Below, piece after piece: positions 25,291 to 39,800 of a DNA stretch of 64,000 nt (position 1 is the first letter of the stretch; the number at the start of each line of letters is the position of its first letter). The notes beneath the pieces are model-generated. The model was given only the letters and a program-made list of their open reading frames with translations. It ran no database searches and was not told the origin of the DNA. The stretch covers positions 37,712,911 to 37,776,910 of the forward strand of contig NC_090942.1 in assembly GCF_040807025.1 (NCBI RefSeq). Direction: 5' to 3'. The stretch is from Struthio camelus. Taxonomy: Eukaryota > Chordata > Aves > Struthioniformes > Struthionidae. The position numbers and the translations under genes are program-made.

Positions 25291-27825
25291 TACACACGGA
25301 TGAAGAAAGATCCACACTGAATCCTGGGATGAATGCTGTTTGTCTGAGCTACCCCACAGAATACCTTGTGAACAGACTTCTTGAGCTGTTTCAATAAAAA
25401 GAGCAGAATCCCCAGGCTATGAGAACTATAGCTCTCCATTTTGAAATATAAAGATGCTTCTTTCTAATATTTCATAAAGCAACTAAACTCCCTAGAGGGG
25501 AAAGATGTAAAAAACCTGCACTCCTCATTTCTTTCTGCTACCTTTTGACAAGTCGCTGCTGAGCTTATTAGGTCTTTTCTATATCATCATAAGGCACCTT
25601 ACTTTTTCCATGTGCTAGAGACACTTCGCTGCCAGATGCAAGTTCTGAATATTGCTCGGGGTGGGGCATGTACCAAAAAGTTAGATGTTGCAGAATTCTG
25701 GGTGGTGGCTCCTAAGTTTCTTTTTGAATCTCGGCTGTAACCAATGTGAAGAATAGTGGTCTGACCATCAGAAGAACTCAGATCAAAAGAAGATCAATAC
25801 TGGGCCTTCCTACGTATCTTTTGGACATGGTCTTAACTTCTCTTTTGAACAAATAATTTTCTTAGCTTCACTGTATATTTAATAAGCAACACATAATCAG
25901 CTTTATTACACTAAAAATAACAGTCCATGGGCCAAACATTTTTGGGTGGCTATAGGATTCTACTGCACGACAAAGGTTACAGGAAGAGTAAGTACAGTGC
26001 TGGTACTATTCATAAGCTTGGGAAAAGCACAAAACTGTATCCTGGAAAAAAGGTCAGCCCTTTTCCCTTTTTATTTTCAAATTATTCCTCCACCTACCTT
26101 GTGGGACTTAGGGCAGGAAATAGAAACAATCACTAAATCAGGTATCTGAAGGGAGAAATCGGGGAAAAAACTGAAAGATAACCAGAAAAGACTGCACATT
26201 GAATGAAAACACAAATAATAATTTACCTTCTGAGGTTTATTTAATCCTTCACTCCTCCATCAAAGTTACCATTGCATTTCTCTAAAGTTTTGACCAAATA
26301 ATGATTGCCAGTGGAAAATCTCATTGTAGACCGAACTGTCGCTGCAAGAACACTGCTCGTGGACCATTTTAACATTGCAAAGGCGTGTTTCACAAATGGA
26401 CTCATTGAGCTTTTTTCATTTTAAAAACTGCTGGCAGGAGAAAAATTGTTCATACAGATCTGGCCTAAAGTTAGGTTAGTAAATGATAGAACTCATTCAT
26501 TGACGTTACATATTTCTTAATCTGATAAGATACAGCAGCTCCTATTTTCCCGTGCATCAAACAGTATCAGGTCTTGCAGCTGTGCTTACCAAGAACTTCA
26601 AAACCAACAAATATTTTATCCTTGGCTAAACGTTCATTAGTTTTATTTCAATATTACAGTTCAAGTTGCATTATAGACAAAATAGGCAAAAAAATTCCAA
26701 ACTTTTTAATTAACGATTTCGCAGGAGACTGATGAGCAGACGAGATTTTTCCAAAACAGGAACTACCCTTCTTAAAATAAATTTGAAAAATCATATCTTG
26801 AATTATTTTTATTAATTGTATATTTTCATACAATTAAATTCTACTAAAGAAAAGGAGACCTTGAGAAAACAGGATGCTGGTTGACCAAGAGTAGTAAAGG
26901 TAAGTAAAGGTCAGGCTGATTTCATAAAAGGAATCACATTTAGTTGCTTCTGAAACCTCTTTACTGAGGGAAACATCTGTTGGTGGACTGAGAACTCATC
27001 TACAAGAAGGATTAGATTTCACTGTAGAGATTCATGGTGCCATTTATTATCTCGTGATATACCATTTTCTAATCTGTGTAGTGTCATTTTAAAAACAGGC
27101 ATCACAAATTCTGCTAAAAAAAGGTGTCAACGCTTATTAGCCTAGTAACTCAGTTCCTTCAACAGTGGGGAATAAATTAGGGGGTTGTCCGATGTGTTAT
27201 TTGCGGGAAAAAGAGTCAGTGTGAGCTCACCTGCATTATTTTTTTCTAGAGAAATAATACTACCTCTGTTTTATGATTACAATACAGTCTTTCCAATAAC
27301 ACCATCCAAAGTTCAGTAAGCAACTTCAGTGCAGAATCCAGTGCACTAAATAGCAATAAGTTGTTCTGTCTCTCAGTATTTCTTCCTATTTTTAAGCCTT
27401 TTTTATTCTGAACTTTAACCACCTATATTTTACTAAGGGAAGGAAAAATAAAAGAGAATTACACTCTAGTATGCGCTAGGCTTGGGTATGTGGATTAAAA
27501 AGCATTAAAAGATGCCTTAAAGGTTGTTATAGACTTTACATTTTATGGCATTTTAATAGCAAGGCAAAAAGGTGTATTTTGATATCATCTTTCTGCATAT
27601 TGATTACAGGCAAAAGTAGAGATTTCAAAGAGCTGAGAGCAGAGGCAATGCTATTATTTAGGACATACGCTGTATTTATTTCAAAACAGCCTGAAACTGG
27701 GTGGGGAGGGGACTGAAACAAGAACAGAATATGGTCAAGTTTAAATGTTCTGAATTGCAGATTTCAAGGCATTTTCAAAAGCAAGACCCATAAAAAGAAA
27801 ATGCTTTTTTTTTTTTTTTTTTTAG

Positions 27826-27865
27826 GAAAGCGAACGGAAGAACATTTCTGCTTGGCTGAGGACAG
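27826..27865 (+). other. Candidate 40-nt exon with consensus splice sites, gene unknown
   Basis: A 19-T tract (27805-27823) runs directly into an AG at 27824-27825. Forty bases later the sequence reads GACAG|GTAAGT, a full-consensus donor at 27866. Both sites have the right order and spacing for a small + strand exon. No known protein is encoded; it would fit an upstream or lncRNA exon. Poly-T tracts next to AG also arise by chance or from retroposed tails, so this is only a candidate. Confidence 0.3.
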
Positions 27866-30800
27866 GTAAGTATTCCTTCAGAACAAAAACAACACTTCTG
27901 ATTAATGCAGAATCAAGAGAGTCAACCCCATATATGATATATGTAACAAGTTACATTTTTCTATTTAGCTTATCCATACCTTTCAATGAAATTACAAATG
28001 TGCAGCTAACAGACTGCATAGCTAATAGTCTGAACACAAGGCTTTTCTCCATGTGTGAATATGAAAGAAAACTATATGCGCCTAGAGAGGGTTACTGCTG
28101 CTTAGACCTCAGGCTCTGCAGGGCTGGGAAGCCATATTTCCGAATGAACTCTGCCTTCCTTCTGCAGCCTTTCCTCCTTCATCGTGCGGTAGGAAATGCT
28201 AAAGGATGTGGACCTTTGAGTTTTCCTGCTTTTGTGGCTGTCATTTTCCTTTGAAGGGAGTAAGTCTGGATTCAGTGCTTCTTCAGATTAACCTTAGCTT
28301 TTCACAGCTAAAACTATGATGCCCTGAGACTCCCCAGCAGAGTTCCCGTCAGCCTCTCCAGTGCTGCAAATAAGTCCACCCTTACATAACTGAGGTGAAA
28401 TGAAATCAATAACTGGTTATCCATGCTAAATAGTCACACGTGGGTGGACACTAATGTCATCACCGCAGACAGCGTGGCCCTCTGCCTGGAGGCTGGCATT
28501 CTGGAGAAGCAAGCATCTGCCTTGAGGGACTGCCTCAACTCAGGTAAACCAGAAGAGCATCACCACGTGGGGGACAGCCTCACATGAAAGAAGGTCAGTT
28601 CAAATTGCAATTTCTCTCTCATACATGTGGCATAGTAAACTTAAGGCTAACTCTTTCAGCTTGATCCTGGATGAGGGTAACACCTGCTTTCTGAAACTCA
28701 GCCCAAATCTAACATAAGGATTATGAGCAACAATTGCGGTAGCGCTGGGTTCTTGGGGATGTGCGTATCTTGAGTGATCATGAGAATTACTTAGATATTT
28801 TTCATTCTAACTGATGCTTAACCACTTACATGCTTCTTCTAGAAAAGTACGTTAGGATTGATCATTTCTGTATGTGCTTGCAGGCCAGAAGTTCAATTTT
28901 CACAATGAGAAAAATGAGCATTTTTAGCTTCCAGCCTGGAGGGCGCACATGCATGGCAGATGCAGTGTCAGGCAGGTATACCGGAGCTTGGCAGTTGGAA
29001 CCAGGCTGACTACTCAGAGCTCTGCATGGAAAAAAATTGCTTTTCTGAGCAGTTTAGAACTAAGGCAAAGCCTAGGAGGCAGAGAAATTTTCTGTTGAGC
29101 TAAAGCAATAAGCCCATTATGTAAATCTTCTTTGTTTTTCCCCCTACTTTAAGCTTCATGGTATATCTGCTGTCGTTCCTTGTTTGACTCCAGAATTACC
29201 TCATTATGCACAAGCGGCCTGTTTTTTTATTGGCATTAAGCACCCATAAATGTCACAGAAGCCTGCAGAGCTGGGGGTATGGGGTACCTTTGAAAAATTC
29301 AGATCAAATACTGTAATTAAGAGACTTTGCCGCTAGATGTCAGTGGGCAGAATACAGACTTTATAGTTAACACTGCGTTAATGAAGTCTTGCAAAAGGAT
29401 AGTCTAATGTTCACCCTTCCTCCTGTCTTCCTTCTCTCCTGTAACATGTATGTATGTGTATACAAAAAGAAAAGCACCTAGGGAAGGCTGGGTTTTTTTG
29501 CTGTTGTCACTGTAGCCATACACAGATAAAAAGCAGAAGATCTAATGCCCTGTTAAGCTTAAGGTAACATATAAAAGATTGAGAGTTATCTAAAATTTGA
29601 AGTTGCCAAACAAACTGAATAGTAACAAGTTCCATGAGCTCTGGAACCAGTGAAGTCTAGTTTCCTATGGGCTTTACCTTATGGTTGACTGAAGCTTTTC
29701 CTATGCTAGAGCACTTCAAATTTTCTCTCTTTTGTGTAAAGGTAATCCCAGGGGACAGCTTTTCAGACTGAGGCACTTGTGATTTTTCTCCCTTCTCTCC
29801 AGACATCTATTTTTATTGTAGCTGAATACCTTTAAGACTATTAACCATCTCTGAGATTTCATTGAAATTAGCTGCGGGTGCAAAGCTGTAAGGGCAACAG
29901 GACGCATAGACATTGTGGTTACATAAGACTTGCTTCCATAGGAAACTCAGCAAGGAAATGCAAGGACACTTTAATCTATTAAAGACTTAGATTAATGAGA
30001 CCATTTTTTTTTATAGTATAGCTCTGCTAGAATTACTTACCCGAACTTGCACTGGCAATTTAAATGTTCCATTAAGAATTCTGATGATTCCTCGTTTTTC
30101 TACCAGATGATGAATTTATGGAATATGTTAAAATGTGCCTGATGAAACCCTAGTTCCTATGGTCACATACTAGTGGGTTATCTCACCCCTCTTTTTTTCT
30201 CCTTTCTTTACAAAACAGAGAGATGGTAGATAGCACGATATGCATCCTTTACACCAAATTTCCACATTCCTCTGGTACAGCAAAAGAGGCAGCATTCATA
30301 ACAGTTAAGAGAAGAGTAGATTTGCCTACTATGTGTATGATGTAACTCCAGGCGATGTTTTTCAGAATTTCTACAATCACTTCAATAAGAGTTAGGTTAA
30401 ACCCTCAGCATTTTTCTCTTCTTGTAAGCTTGTGCTTACTTCAGCTCTTTTGATTGTATGTATTTTAATATGTTAATTAGCTTTACTTTATTATCCCATC
30501 ACATTTTAAGCATCGATTTGTCTACCCCTTAAAATGTAAGCATAATGAGTTTTTTATTAGCTATTGTTTAGATACTCAACTTAAATTAATCCCTTTGTAT
30601 TGTGAAACTGTTTGTGCTGCATTACAATGAGTGCTTATCCTACATGACTTGAGAGTACATGTCATCAAAAAAAATTTAGCAACAGATTTAAAAATGCTTC
30701 CTTCTTATTCCTCTCCTGTATTGTCAATACTGCAGATATTGTCGGGTAAGGACAGCTTTCACCCTAGTGCCCATTAATGTCTGCCTTTCTTCCAGAGTAA

Positions 30801-32859
30801 CACCCTGGTTACACGAAGCACATCTTTGGAGGTCAATGAATCCACTTACTAAATGGAGGCATCTGGATTTGCTCATAAACACTGATAGCATATATGAAAT
30901 TTTAATGCCATAGTTTAACATGAGACAATATTTTTAAAGTACTTAAACAAGTCTCCAAATGTACATCTCATTCATCCTGAAAAAAAAAGTCAGACTGCTC
31001 CATTAGAATTGTCTGAACACATTAAAAGCAGCTTCCCTGCCTGCCCTATTACCATCCCTCAAACAGACTAACAAGCGGACAAGAAGTGGAAGAAATAGAT
31101 TTTCCAGCATACACTGAAAATAAACACTCTTGGAGTATCACAGCTCAGAGGAAAAGAATAAATGACCAAGCAAAATGTTTTTGCTCCTGTGAGTGTGATA
31201 AACTACATTATCTCATCTAGTGCAAACTAATGGAAAACACAACTAAACAAAAACGCGGTGGCTTTCTAGTTTATGGATACCCAAACCCAATGGCAGCACT
31301 TTTAAGTATACCAAGCAAAGGGTTATAGTTCTGTAGGCTGGTTATTGGTGAAAAGTGTGAACTGCTAAATCCATATTCAGCTCTAGTTGAAGTCTGTGCG
31401 GTTGTCGTGTGCAGGCCACGGTGCATCACATTCCAGTATTCCTGCTTGAAGAAATAATAGATGTAGGCTGTAAGTAGCTGGGGCAGTAAAAAGTCATCAT
31501 TTTCTCAGAAAAAGTAATGCTAAACAAGATCCAATCCAAAGTGCCAGGTTGCAGAAGTCTGGATGACAAAAGGTGGAATATGCATTTAATTCAGAGAAGA
31601 AACCACTGTCAGTGGTCGCTGAACCTCGCATCAGTGTCGCTGCTTCTAGCTTCAAGCACCTGTTTGCACTTTATATGCTCTTCTGTATTCACACAGATCA
31701 GCTCAAATAGAAAGCTGTTTTTTTCTGTAAGGATCACAGACTTAATACACTGAAAGTGTTCATCTCAAGAGGGAAAAAATATCCACAGTAACTTCCTCCT
31801 ACTATTTTTTTTTCATATTAATCTCCTGGGTCCTCAGCTCTGTGAGGAAGGCCTGCTGAGAAAGGTACCGCTGAGAACACAGCCACTTTCTTCAGCCAAA
31901 TTACTATTTTCTCCTTGATGATAATACAACCAAGGAAAATTCTCTAACACATGCGAACTGCATCCCTTTATATGTAAATATTAGGTGTAAAATGTTGAAT
32001 TTTTTTTTGAAGTATGAGCACGGCCATATTCAGGCCAACAGTAACAGTCTGTGCTGTTCCCAGTTGCGGTCCGCTTCAGAAATCTGGCGTAGGGGCAAGA
32101 CCTCTCCAGTAATTTGTCCTATGTTTTACTAGGTGTACATTTAGCTCTTCAATAAAGGGAAATAGGGAGATGACCCAGAAAAAGCTATATGATAGATATA
32201 GGAGGAGTCCCTGAGGCGGGCAGGCAGAAGCTCTGAAATGTGCTCAGCTCTTTGCAATGGCTGAGGTGTTGCTGCCCCCATGTGTCTGCCAGCTCCAACT
32301 CACTCCTCTGGCTTCGTTTTTAATCTCTCAACACAGCAGGTTTTTGCCAGGCAGCTTTGTTCCAAAGTTCTTTTAAATCACCTTTCATTCTTCACCATCA
32401 CCTCCAAAAAAACCCAAAATCTTTTCATATATTTATTTGATTATCCTTGCAAATTCAAAAGGAAAGAATTTAATTTTACAGTGTTAGCTGTCAATCAGTA
32501 ATCCTTTTTATTACATTATAGGCTGAATGTCATACCGAATGTCAACAGTAGAATAATTTTGTCTGTATTTGAACAAGGTACATGAGTCTGACCTACACTG
32601 ACTGAGCATCTCTTGAAGTACTTCATGCCTCTTCTTTCAAGAGAAGTCTTGAATAACCTATATTATTTACATTAAACTCCCAAGTCAGGAACAGAAGACC
32701 TATATTTCCATTGCTAATGTATCACATTTTTAAATAATTCATATTTATTTTAGTGCCAGATAACAAAAAGATAAAATCAGAACACAGATAGTTGCAGTTA
32801 GAAGCAAATAGCAGCACCAGAGTATGTTTTGTCTCAAACGTAATGATAAAATGTAGATT

Positions 32860-34050
32860 GGGATGAAGGCACCCAAGTATGTAAGGTGTCTAAAGAGGTA
32901 AATAGGTGCCTAAACACCTCTGATGACCTATGTCAAGGCATCTATCTACACTAGTAAGCACACTCTCAAAGCCAGACTTTCCCACTACCCCCACTGTATA
33001 TCCTCAAGCCTGCGTTAAAAAGCTCTGAACCTTCTGGGTGGAAGAGAGCCGCACCTCCACTTGATGCTTTTCTGCCTAGTGTGTGCTGCAGGAAATACAG
33101 CAAATTTAGTTCTTCCAAAGTACATTGCGGAATTTGAGGCTAAGACACTGCTGGGCCACAAGAAGAAAGAAATTAGGAGCTTTGCCTAGGACACATAGGT
33201 GTGCTTCTCAGTGTATACGTACTGTCTGTATCTGAGGTGTACAACCCTCAGTCTCACTTTCAGCTGGATTTCTTCTACTAGAGCTCTCATTTAGGCCCAG
33301 CTAACATTCCTGAGTGTCCAAACCCCTAGAAATTTAAGATTTTGCCACTCAGCAATTGGGAAGTGACATGACTAATGCTATCACCACAGCTAAGAAGCTG
33401 CTGAGAGGCTTAGCTTACGCCAAAACCCCGATACCCAAAGATGAAGGAGCCTGCCTAGTTCCCAGGGCAGAGCCTGACTCAGTGTTTTGACTCCTACCAT
33501 ACTCTTCTTTCACGTTTCCATGTAAGCCGCTTCTCCCCTCCAGTTCTCTACATGCAAATCCCCAATCTGCTGGAGTCCCTGCATGGCACAGGGGCACATT
33601 CCCCAATGCAAAGCCGAGCTCAGGGCCCTCCGTTGTCACCTGGCAAGCAAGGGCAGGGACTTAAAAAACAACTCAGATATTCCAGGTAAGTGTTCTGGCT
33701 ATCGTATAGTTTGTCTGTCTTATTTTTCCTGTTTTTTGTTTTTTGTTTTCTTTTCACCAGAAGAAAATCTGCCTAAGAAAATGATCTGGTTGAAGTGCTT
33801 AACGCGAAAAGAATAGCTCAGGATTCTCAAGAAAGGAACCTGCTTCTCAAATAGTTATATGTCAAAACGTCTCATATTTTCCACATGCCATTCCCACTGA
33901 AACTGTCAGTTTTCATGCTTAATCCTGGGCTAGTTTAGGTGGTCGTCCCCATGCCTTGGGTTTCTGAGTCCCCTTTTCTTGGGTGCCTACTCTCCACAGA
34001 CATTTTTGAGAGGCCTGGGACCTAAACTTGAGACTATGGCCCTGCAATGT
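32860..34050. repeat. Possible scattered fragments of an old interspersed repeat
   Basis: Words such as AATAGGTGCCTAAACACCTC near 32900 and GGGTGCCTA followed by TTTTTGAGAGGCCTGGGACC near 33980-34025 resemble an old, unnamed sauropsid repeat. The same vocabulary appears at 8.3-8.9 kb. Boundaries, orientation and family are uncertain. Confidence 0.25.
33544..33685 (+). other. Candidate 142-nt exon with good splice sites, gene unknown
   Basis: The acceptor reads CTTCTCCCCTCCAG (AG at 33542-33543) and the donor reads TTCCAG|GTAAGT at 33685/33686. One frame is open across the whole interval and contains an ATG at 33583, but the peptide matches nothing I recognise. It could be an unannotated lncRNA exon or coincidence. 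Confidence 0.25.
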
Positions 34051-36780
34051 GCTCTGGGATTTTTAAACCTTTCCGTAACTGCATATTTATAAATGCACAT
34101 TGTGAATAGGAACTAGCAAATAAAAAGGCACCCTAAACAATTTAAATTTATCAACTAAAAAAGGTAGCACTTAACATAGTCGACAGACTATAATGCTAGG
34201 GAAAAAAAAAAAAACCCTAAGAAATCGAGTGGAATTATTTTCCAAAATATTCCATTAATTCACCACGTAACTGGATTTTTCCAGTGGACAAATGTCCTTT
34301 CCTAGACACAGATGGCCCTGTAGAAAAGGCTACGCCCTCCCTGTTGGAGGTTGCCTGTGCCTCTGATTTGCCAGTTCATGTGAACTCTCTCCAACTCTTC
34401 CCACTCTTTTGAGGGTTGTAAATACTATATGAGAAAGAAGAGAGGACAAATAAGACATTTTGAAAAGTAGCTAAAAATTATCTTTTCCAGGGGATAGCTA
34501 TACAAAAAAAAAAAAAAAAAGGTGCCAATACTGCTATTGAAGTTCATCTGGTAGCTACTAAAATAACTAAACCACAGAAGTGTGCAAATTCATTTCCTTT
34601 CCAGCAGGAACAGCTTAGTCCCTAATTTCAGCTTAACTTTTCATGTCTTCACAATTTATGTGAGGTAAATTTGCCTGTTCTTGTCTATAATTTTTATTTC
34701 TAACCAAAGAGATACCTAGTACTTTTGTAATTAGGAGTGTCGACCTGAAGTTATCAGTCATCAGCTTAATGTCACCGTCTCCCTTATCCTTCAGATATAA
34801 GTTATTTGCAAATTAAAATCACCTTCACACAGAAACAGCCTCAAAGTTGATATAAATACAGACCAGCTTCTAGTTTCTCCAAAGTTGATTATAAATGAAT
34901 ATCAACATAGCTTTTACCTGCATAAAATTAAACAGACTGCAATCCTTAATAAATAATGCTGGTGCAAAACACAAGCACATAAGCCAGTTTCCTTAAAAAA
35001 CAAGTGAAGCCACCATTTCAGCCTTCATGGCAATAGGATTTTTTTCCCAGGAGCTAGCATTTCATCCAGGGTGCTTAGTTTTTTGAAGATAGAAAAGAAG
35101 AAGAGAAGATGTTTCACTCTTCTGAAAGCATACTTAATTATTGAAAGGAAACTACTCTGGGTTTGTGTTTTAAATCAACAATGATTTTGTCTTAGAAAGA
35201 ACACAAGCTAGAATACTGTCACTGACCTATCACTACTCAATAACTTCTGAGCTATTTTGACATCAGTGATTGTTACTTCAGTCTCAAATTTAGATCTCAA
35301 AATTCAGAAGGCACTTGAAGTAAGATTCATCTCACCAAGCAGCGGCTGCCAGTCTCATGCTCTAGGTTCCCTCTATAAACACGAGAAAGATGTCTCCGGA
35401 CTGCAAGTTATCTCACCCTAACACAGACAGGATGAATCATCCTTTAGAAGAGCCCATCTTTCTCTAGTGACAAGTGAAGGATCAGCTAGCTAAGACCAGA
35501 CACTAAACTAATGTTTCAATATTAAAGTGAGCTCAGGTGAATCTCATAGATGGTAAACTAAAACAAAATACACTTCCATTTCTCATTCTAGTATATAGAA
35601 GTGGGGAGCGGAGGGTTTAATAGTAGGTCCATTCTCTTTAAAAAGTCAACTGAAAATCTGGAGAAACAGAAATTGAGAAATCAGTTACAACTTACCGCTG
35701 CAAGCTGGCACGCAGAGGTGCCAAACACCTGCAGTTCCTGTTTACTCAAAACATAATTCTGGATTCTTCTAACTTCTGGGTTATGGTTTCTAACTCTAGA
35801 ATGGAATAAAAGATGCAGTCACAATTTCAGGCGGTCTGTCACACCTCTGTGTGGTACAGAAAAGACAAAACCATACGGTTTAACAATTCTCTGGACCTAA
35901 AATAAATTCTTTAGTTACCTGCCATACAACTATATTTTAACATTTAAACCTGTCAGTCTAATTGCAATGTATGCTGCAGTCTGCAGTATTTTTCATAATA
36001 TACCTCTTTCCTTCATCAACTATCAAATTTTCATCCTAACTCAACTATATGCACTTCTACTGTACCACTTTCACATAAGACTCAAGATTTTTGTTTTTCA
36101 TTTTACACCCAGGATATATTTCCATTGCTAATTAGATGCAATTTCTTTTCTTTCCCAGATGATTTTCCACTTATTTTTAAGAATCAAAATAGCATACTAT
36201 ATTTCTTCTCTTAGAATGTATTTTATTAAGCTCAGTGAATGTCGGAGCAGACCTAAAGTCATTTGTCTAAAAACCTATTCCACATGTGTTCCAGGAGAAT
36301 GATGTTTAGATCAATTTATAATAAAGCATAATATTACCCATCAAATAATTAATTTAAGGCTAACACGTGGTGTAAGAAATCCTTATTCATAAAGTGAAAA
36401 AGAATTCAAAATTTTAACATCTCTATTATTATTTATGTAAAAAAAAGCATCTAGATGGCCCCCTATGTCCAATTATGCTAGACACCATTGACAGAGGAAG
36501 AGAAAGTCCTTGTCCCCAGTAGCTGGGTAATGTCCCAAATAACGGATAAGACAGATAAAGTGACAGGTAGGGAGAAAGCTGTATGATAGATCAGTTGTCC
36601 AGCTGAGAACAGAAACCTCCTCCTCCCTTCCCAGTCCTCCATTAATCTGATCATCAAAGAGTTCAGCCATCAGATAGTTCACAAAGGCCTGAGTCTTGCA
36701 GCTGTTTGAAGTAAACAATATTCTATTTACAAGAATTTCAAATGGCCATTTATATCTGTTTTTAAGATATAGTATCTATA

Positions 36781-36858
36781 GAGACAGAGATAGAGACAGA
36801 CAGAGACAGAGACAGAGACATAGAGATAGAGATAGAGATAGAGATAGAGATAGAGATA
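36781..36858 (+). repeat. GATAGA / GACAGA microsatellite
   Basis: About 78 bp of hexanucleotide and tetranucleotide variants. The left half mixes GACAGA and GATAGA units and the right half is nearly pure GATAGA, which suggests recent expansion from the right side. It lies in intergenic DNA. Confidence 0.9.
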
Positions 36859-39800
36859 TCACCATCTAATTAAGCTTCACGGAGTGCCTGCCAAGTAGTG
36901 AACTGGCCATCAGAAGACTTGCCGAGGCTTGTCCAAGGTCACAGAGAACTGGCATCAGAATTTAAAGCTTAATAGGCACTCGAGGAGCAGTCAAGTCATG
37001 TAGGAATTAACACCATGTATATACTACAAAATAATGCCAGAACAAACCTTTAGCATAGATATGCTTAAACGGGTACAAACTTTGTAATTCAGTTACTAAC
37101 CTACACTAGAGAATTTAAGGGAATATTGAATTCACTGAAGTTCATTAGTTGTTTGTAACAGTTTACATCCTTCGTGTGTTAGTCTGCTACTTCCTTTCAA
37201 TAATCACAGCATAGGTTTTGGCAGTATTAGAGACAGACAGCTGATATTTTTTTCAAGTGTAATCCTGATTCCTTGGTCCATCCAAACTCATATTTATTTT
37301 ATTCGTAAAGAAAATCAGTTAATTAAAGCATTCATGCTTTATAGATATCCCTTTAATATAGCCTTATGAGGGCCAGATACTACTATTTTTGTAGGAAATA
37401 CCTTTTAGAGCTTGAATAACTGACAGTAAGTAACCCTATTGCCTGTAGAGAAGAATAGACTTGTAAAAAACTAGTATTTCTCTCAGAGGTAGGAGAGGCA
37501 GTTTAAATAGTTTCTTTATCACTCTCCCTAAAGCACTGGAGGGCACAGCTCCAATCTGCTCATTAGCCGATCAAACGCCTGCTCACGACCGTCACTGACG
37601 TCTGCCTCACACTAGGCTGGAAGTGGAAATTGCTTTCCTTCATGCTATTACAAGAGGCAGTTTGGTCCCGTTGCAGAAAGTGAAGAAGAATTTTTGTGTC
37701 ACGCATACCAGGACGGCTAAACCTTGCGCTCCACAACTTCAAGTGAACTGTTTCTTCTTATTAATTCCTGTACACGTCCAGCAAGAGATCACGCCAATGT
37801 TTAATGAAATCAGCGTACTTTTTACACTTTTTCTGCTGAAAAATCTCTAATCACCAACATCTCCTATAACAGTTTTGGAAGGTCAGAGCAGCAACTCAAG
37901 AATTTTCTCATTTCTAAATCTTTCCATGCTTGAGACATTTTAGTCAAAATAGGTATTATTTTTTCCTTCTGTGGATCCATGGCATTCTGCCTTTCCCTAT
38001 ATCTTGTTTTGCCAACACCCTGTTGAAATATTTTCCCAGCTAGAACAATTTTTACCAGATTCTCCAGCAACAGTAATGTTTTATAAGGGAGGCTTAAAAC
38101 AGGAGAGCAGAAACCACATATCTAGAACATACAGTACTAACATATGTCTTTACGTAAGTTAACACACCATGTATAAGAAAATATACCTTCAATGAGATAC
38201 TGCGTTAATGGTTGCCATCCATATATGTATGTATTTGTGCATGTAAAGTTTGAATTTGTTCTAATACATCCTATACTGGTATTTTGCTTCACGTTCTCTT
38301 GATTTTCAATGATACTTAGTTAACAAAATGAGTAGCAATTTATTCATACTGTAGACAGCCGAAAAAATGTCCTTATGCCAGGAATATTCATTTCTTCAAC
38401 TTGACTATTGTCTCTGTTAGGTGCTGCTATAAATCTCACTATTATCTCCTTCCACTTAAGTACCAACTATTTTCATAGAAGAGCAGCCTATTTTTAGCAC
38501 ACAAAGTGCAAACCTTACCAAACTTAACTTCTACATTATGTTTAGATTTCATAAATCTTCAGCAGCTACTGCTTAAACCCTGCGTTATGAATCATCCTTT
38601 TAAAACTCGTTTCTCTTGAATTACAGTAACTGACATGTTTTGTGTATACTTAATATATTTAATTTTACCTCTTGCCTTCAAAAGCAAACAGTTCCTTTAT
38701 CAAGCATACAGGAGAAAATTTGGATCCATCATGGTCTGCAAATCAAATATAGAAACGGATAACAGTTTTGACATATCTGCCAACCACAACTGAAACTTGT
38801 TCCCGTAATACCTTTTAAAATAGTTCCTGTGTTTAAAATTCCTGAAGGAAAAACATTTTTGAAAGAGAAATACAAAGGTTAATTAATGCGTAATAATTTG
38901 AAAACAGATTTTTTATGTCTAGCTAAAAGCATTGGGTTAAGGACATGGAAAGTCATGTTATCTTGGTGAAAATACGTAATTATTGTTTAAACGAACTTCT
39001 GATTAAAATCAGATAATAGGAAAGGCCTGTTTTTCAGACATCTTTTTTCAAGTCCAAGTAGAATTGAAATTTCCAATTAAACAGAGGGGTAACCAATAAA
39101 AAGATAATAACTACATTCATAAAACTAATTAGAAAATTATTTTAATATTACTGCATGTCATATTCAGCTTATTATTTCTTTAATTGTTTGTATACTCTAT
39201 TAAGAAGTAATTTGCTGGAAAATTATAAAAACAAATAAAAAGAATACTTCCCACTATTTAAAAATTCTGAACTAGAATAATGGGAAAATACTAGTGTTTC
39301 TTCTACTGTCATTATATCAGAAAAACTTCTGGGACACCCTTAGTTGGTCCCACTGGACTTTTCTTTATCTTCATTCCCCTATATTCTCATCTACGAACTT
39401 TCCAATTTAATTCTTCTAAGGATGCTATGGTACTAGATTAAGTGCATGAAGATAAGACTGAATACTCCATGTTACATGAATTAAAAAAATAATAGTCACA
39501 TCTCCATCAGTCTAAACCCTTGTTCTCTCATTTGAAAAAATCCTTTTGGTAATAATAGCTACTGAAAACGTGGTAAGAAAGTAATAGTTTGAGTAAATCA
39601 ACTAAATAAAGAACTATCAAATTTTAAAATCTGGGGGCATTTTCTTGTCTCAAGGAAAGATAGTGTGCTATTGCAATAACAGCTAGAAATTGCAATTCCA
39701 CCTAACTCATACAAGGATTTAGCATTGTTGCATTCAGCCTATGTGAATTAGGAAAGCATTAACCAAGCATAGAGTGGATTAGGATAAATACTATTCAAAA

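Noticed and set aside
26880-26910. AAAG|GTAAGT donor near 26899
   Set aside because: No good acceptor lies within a normal exon length upstream.
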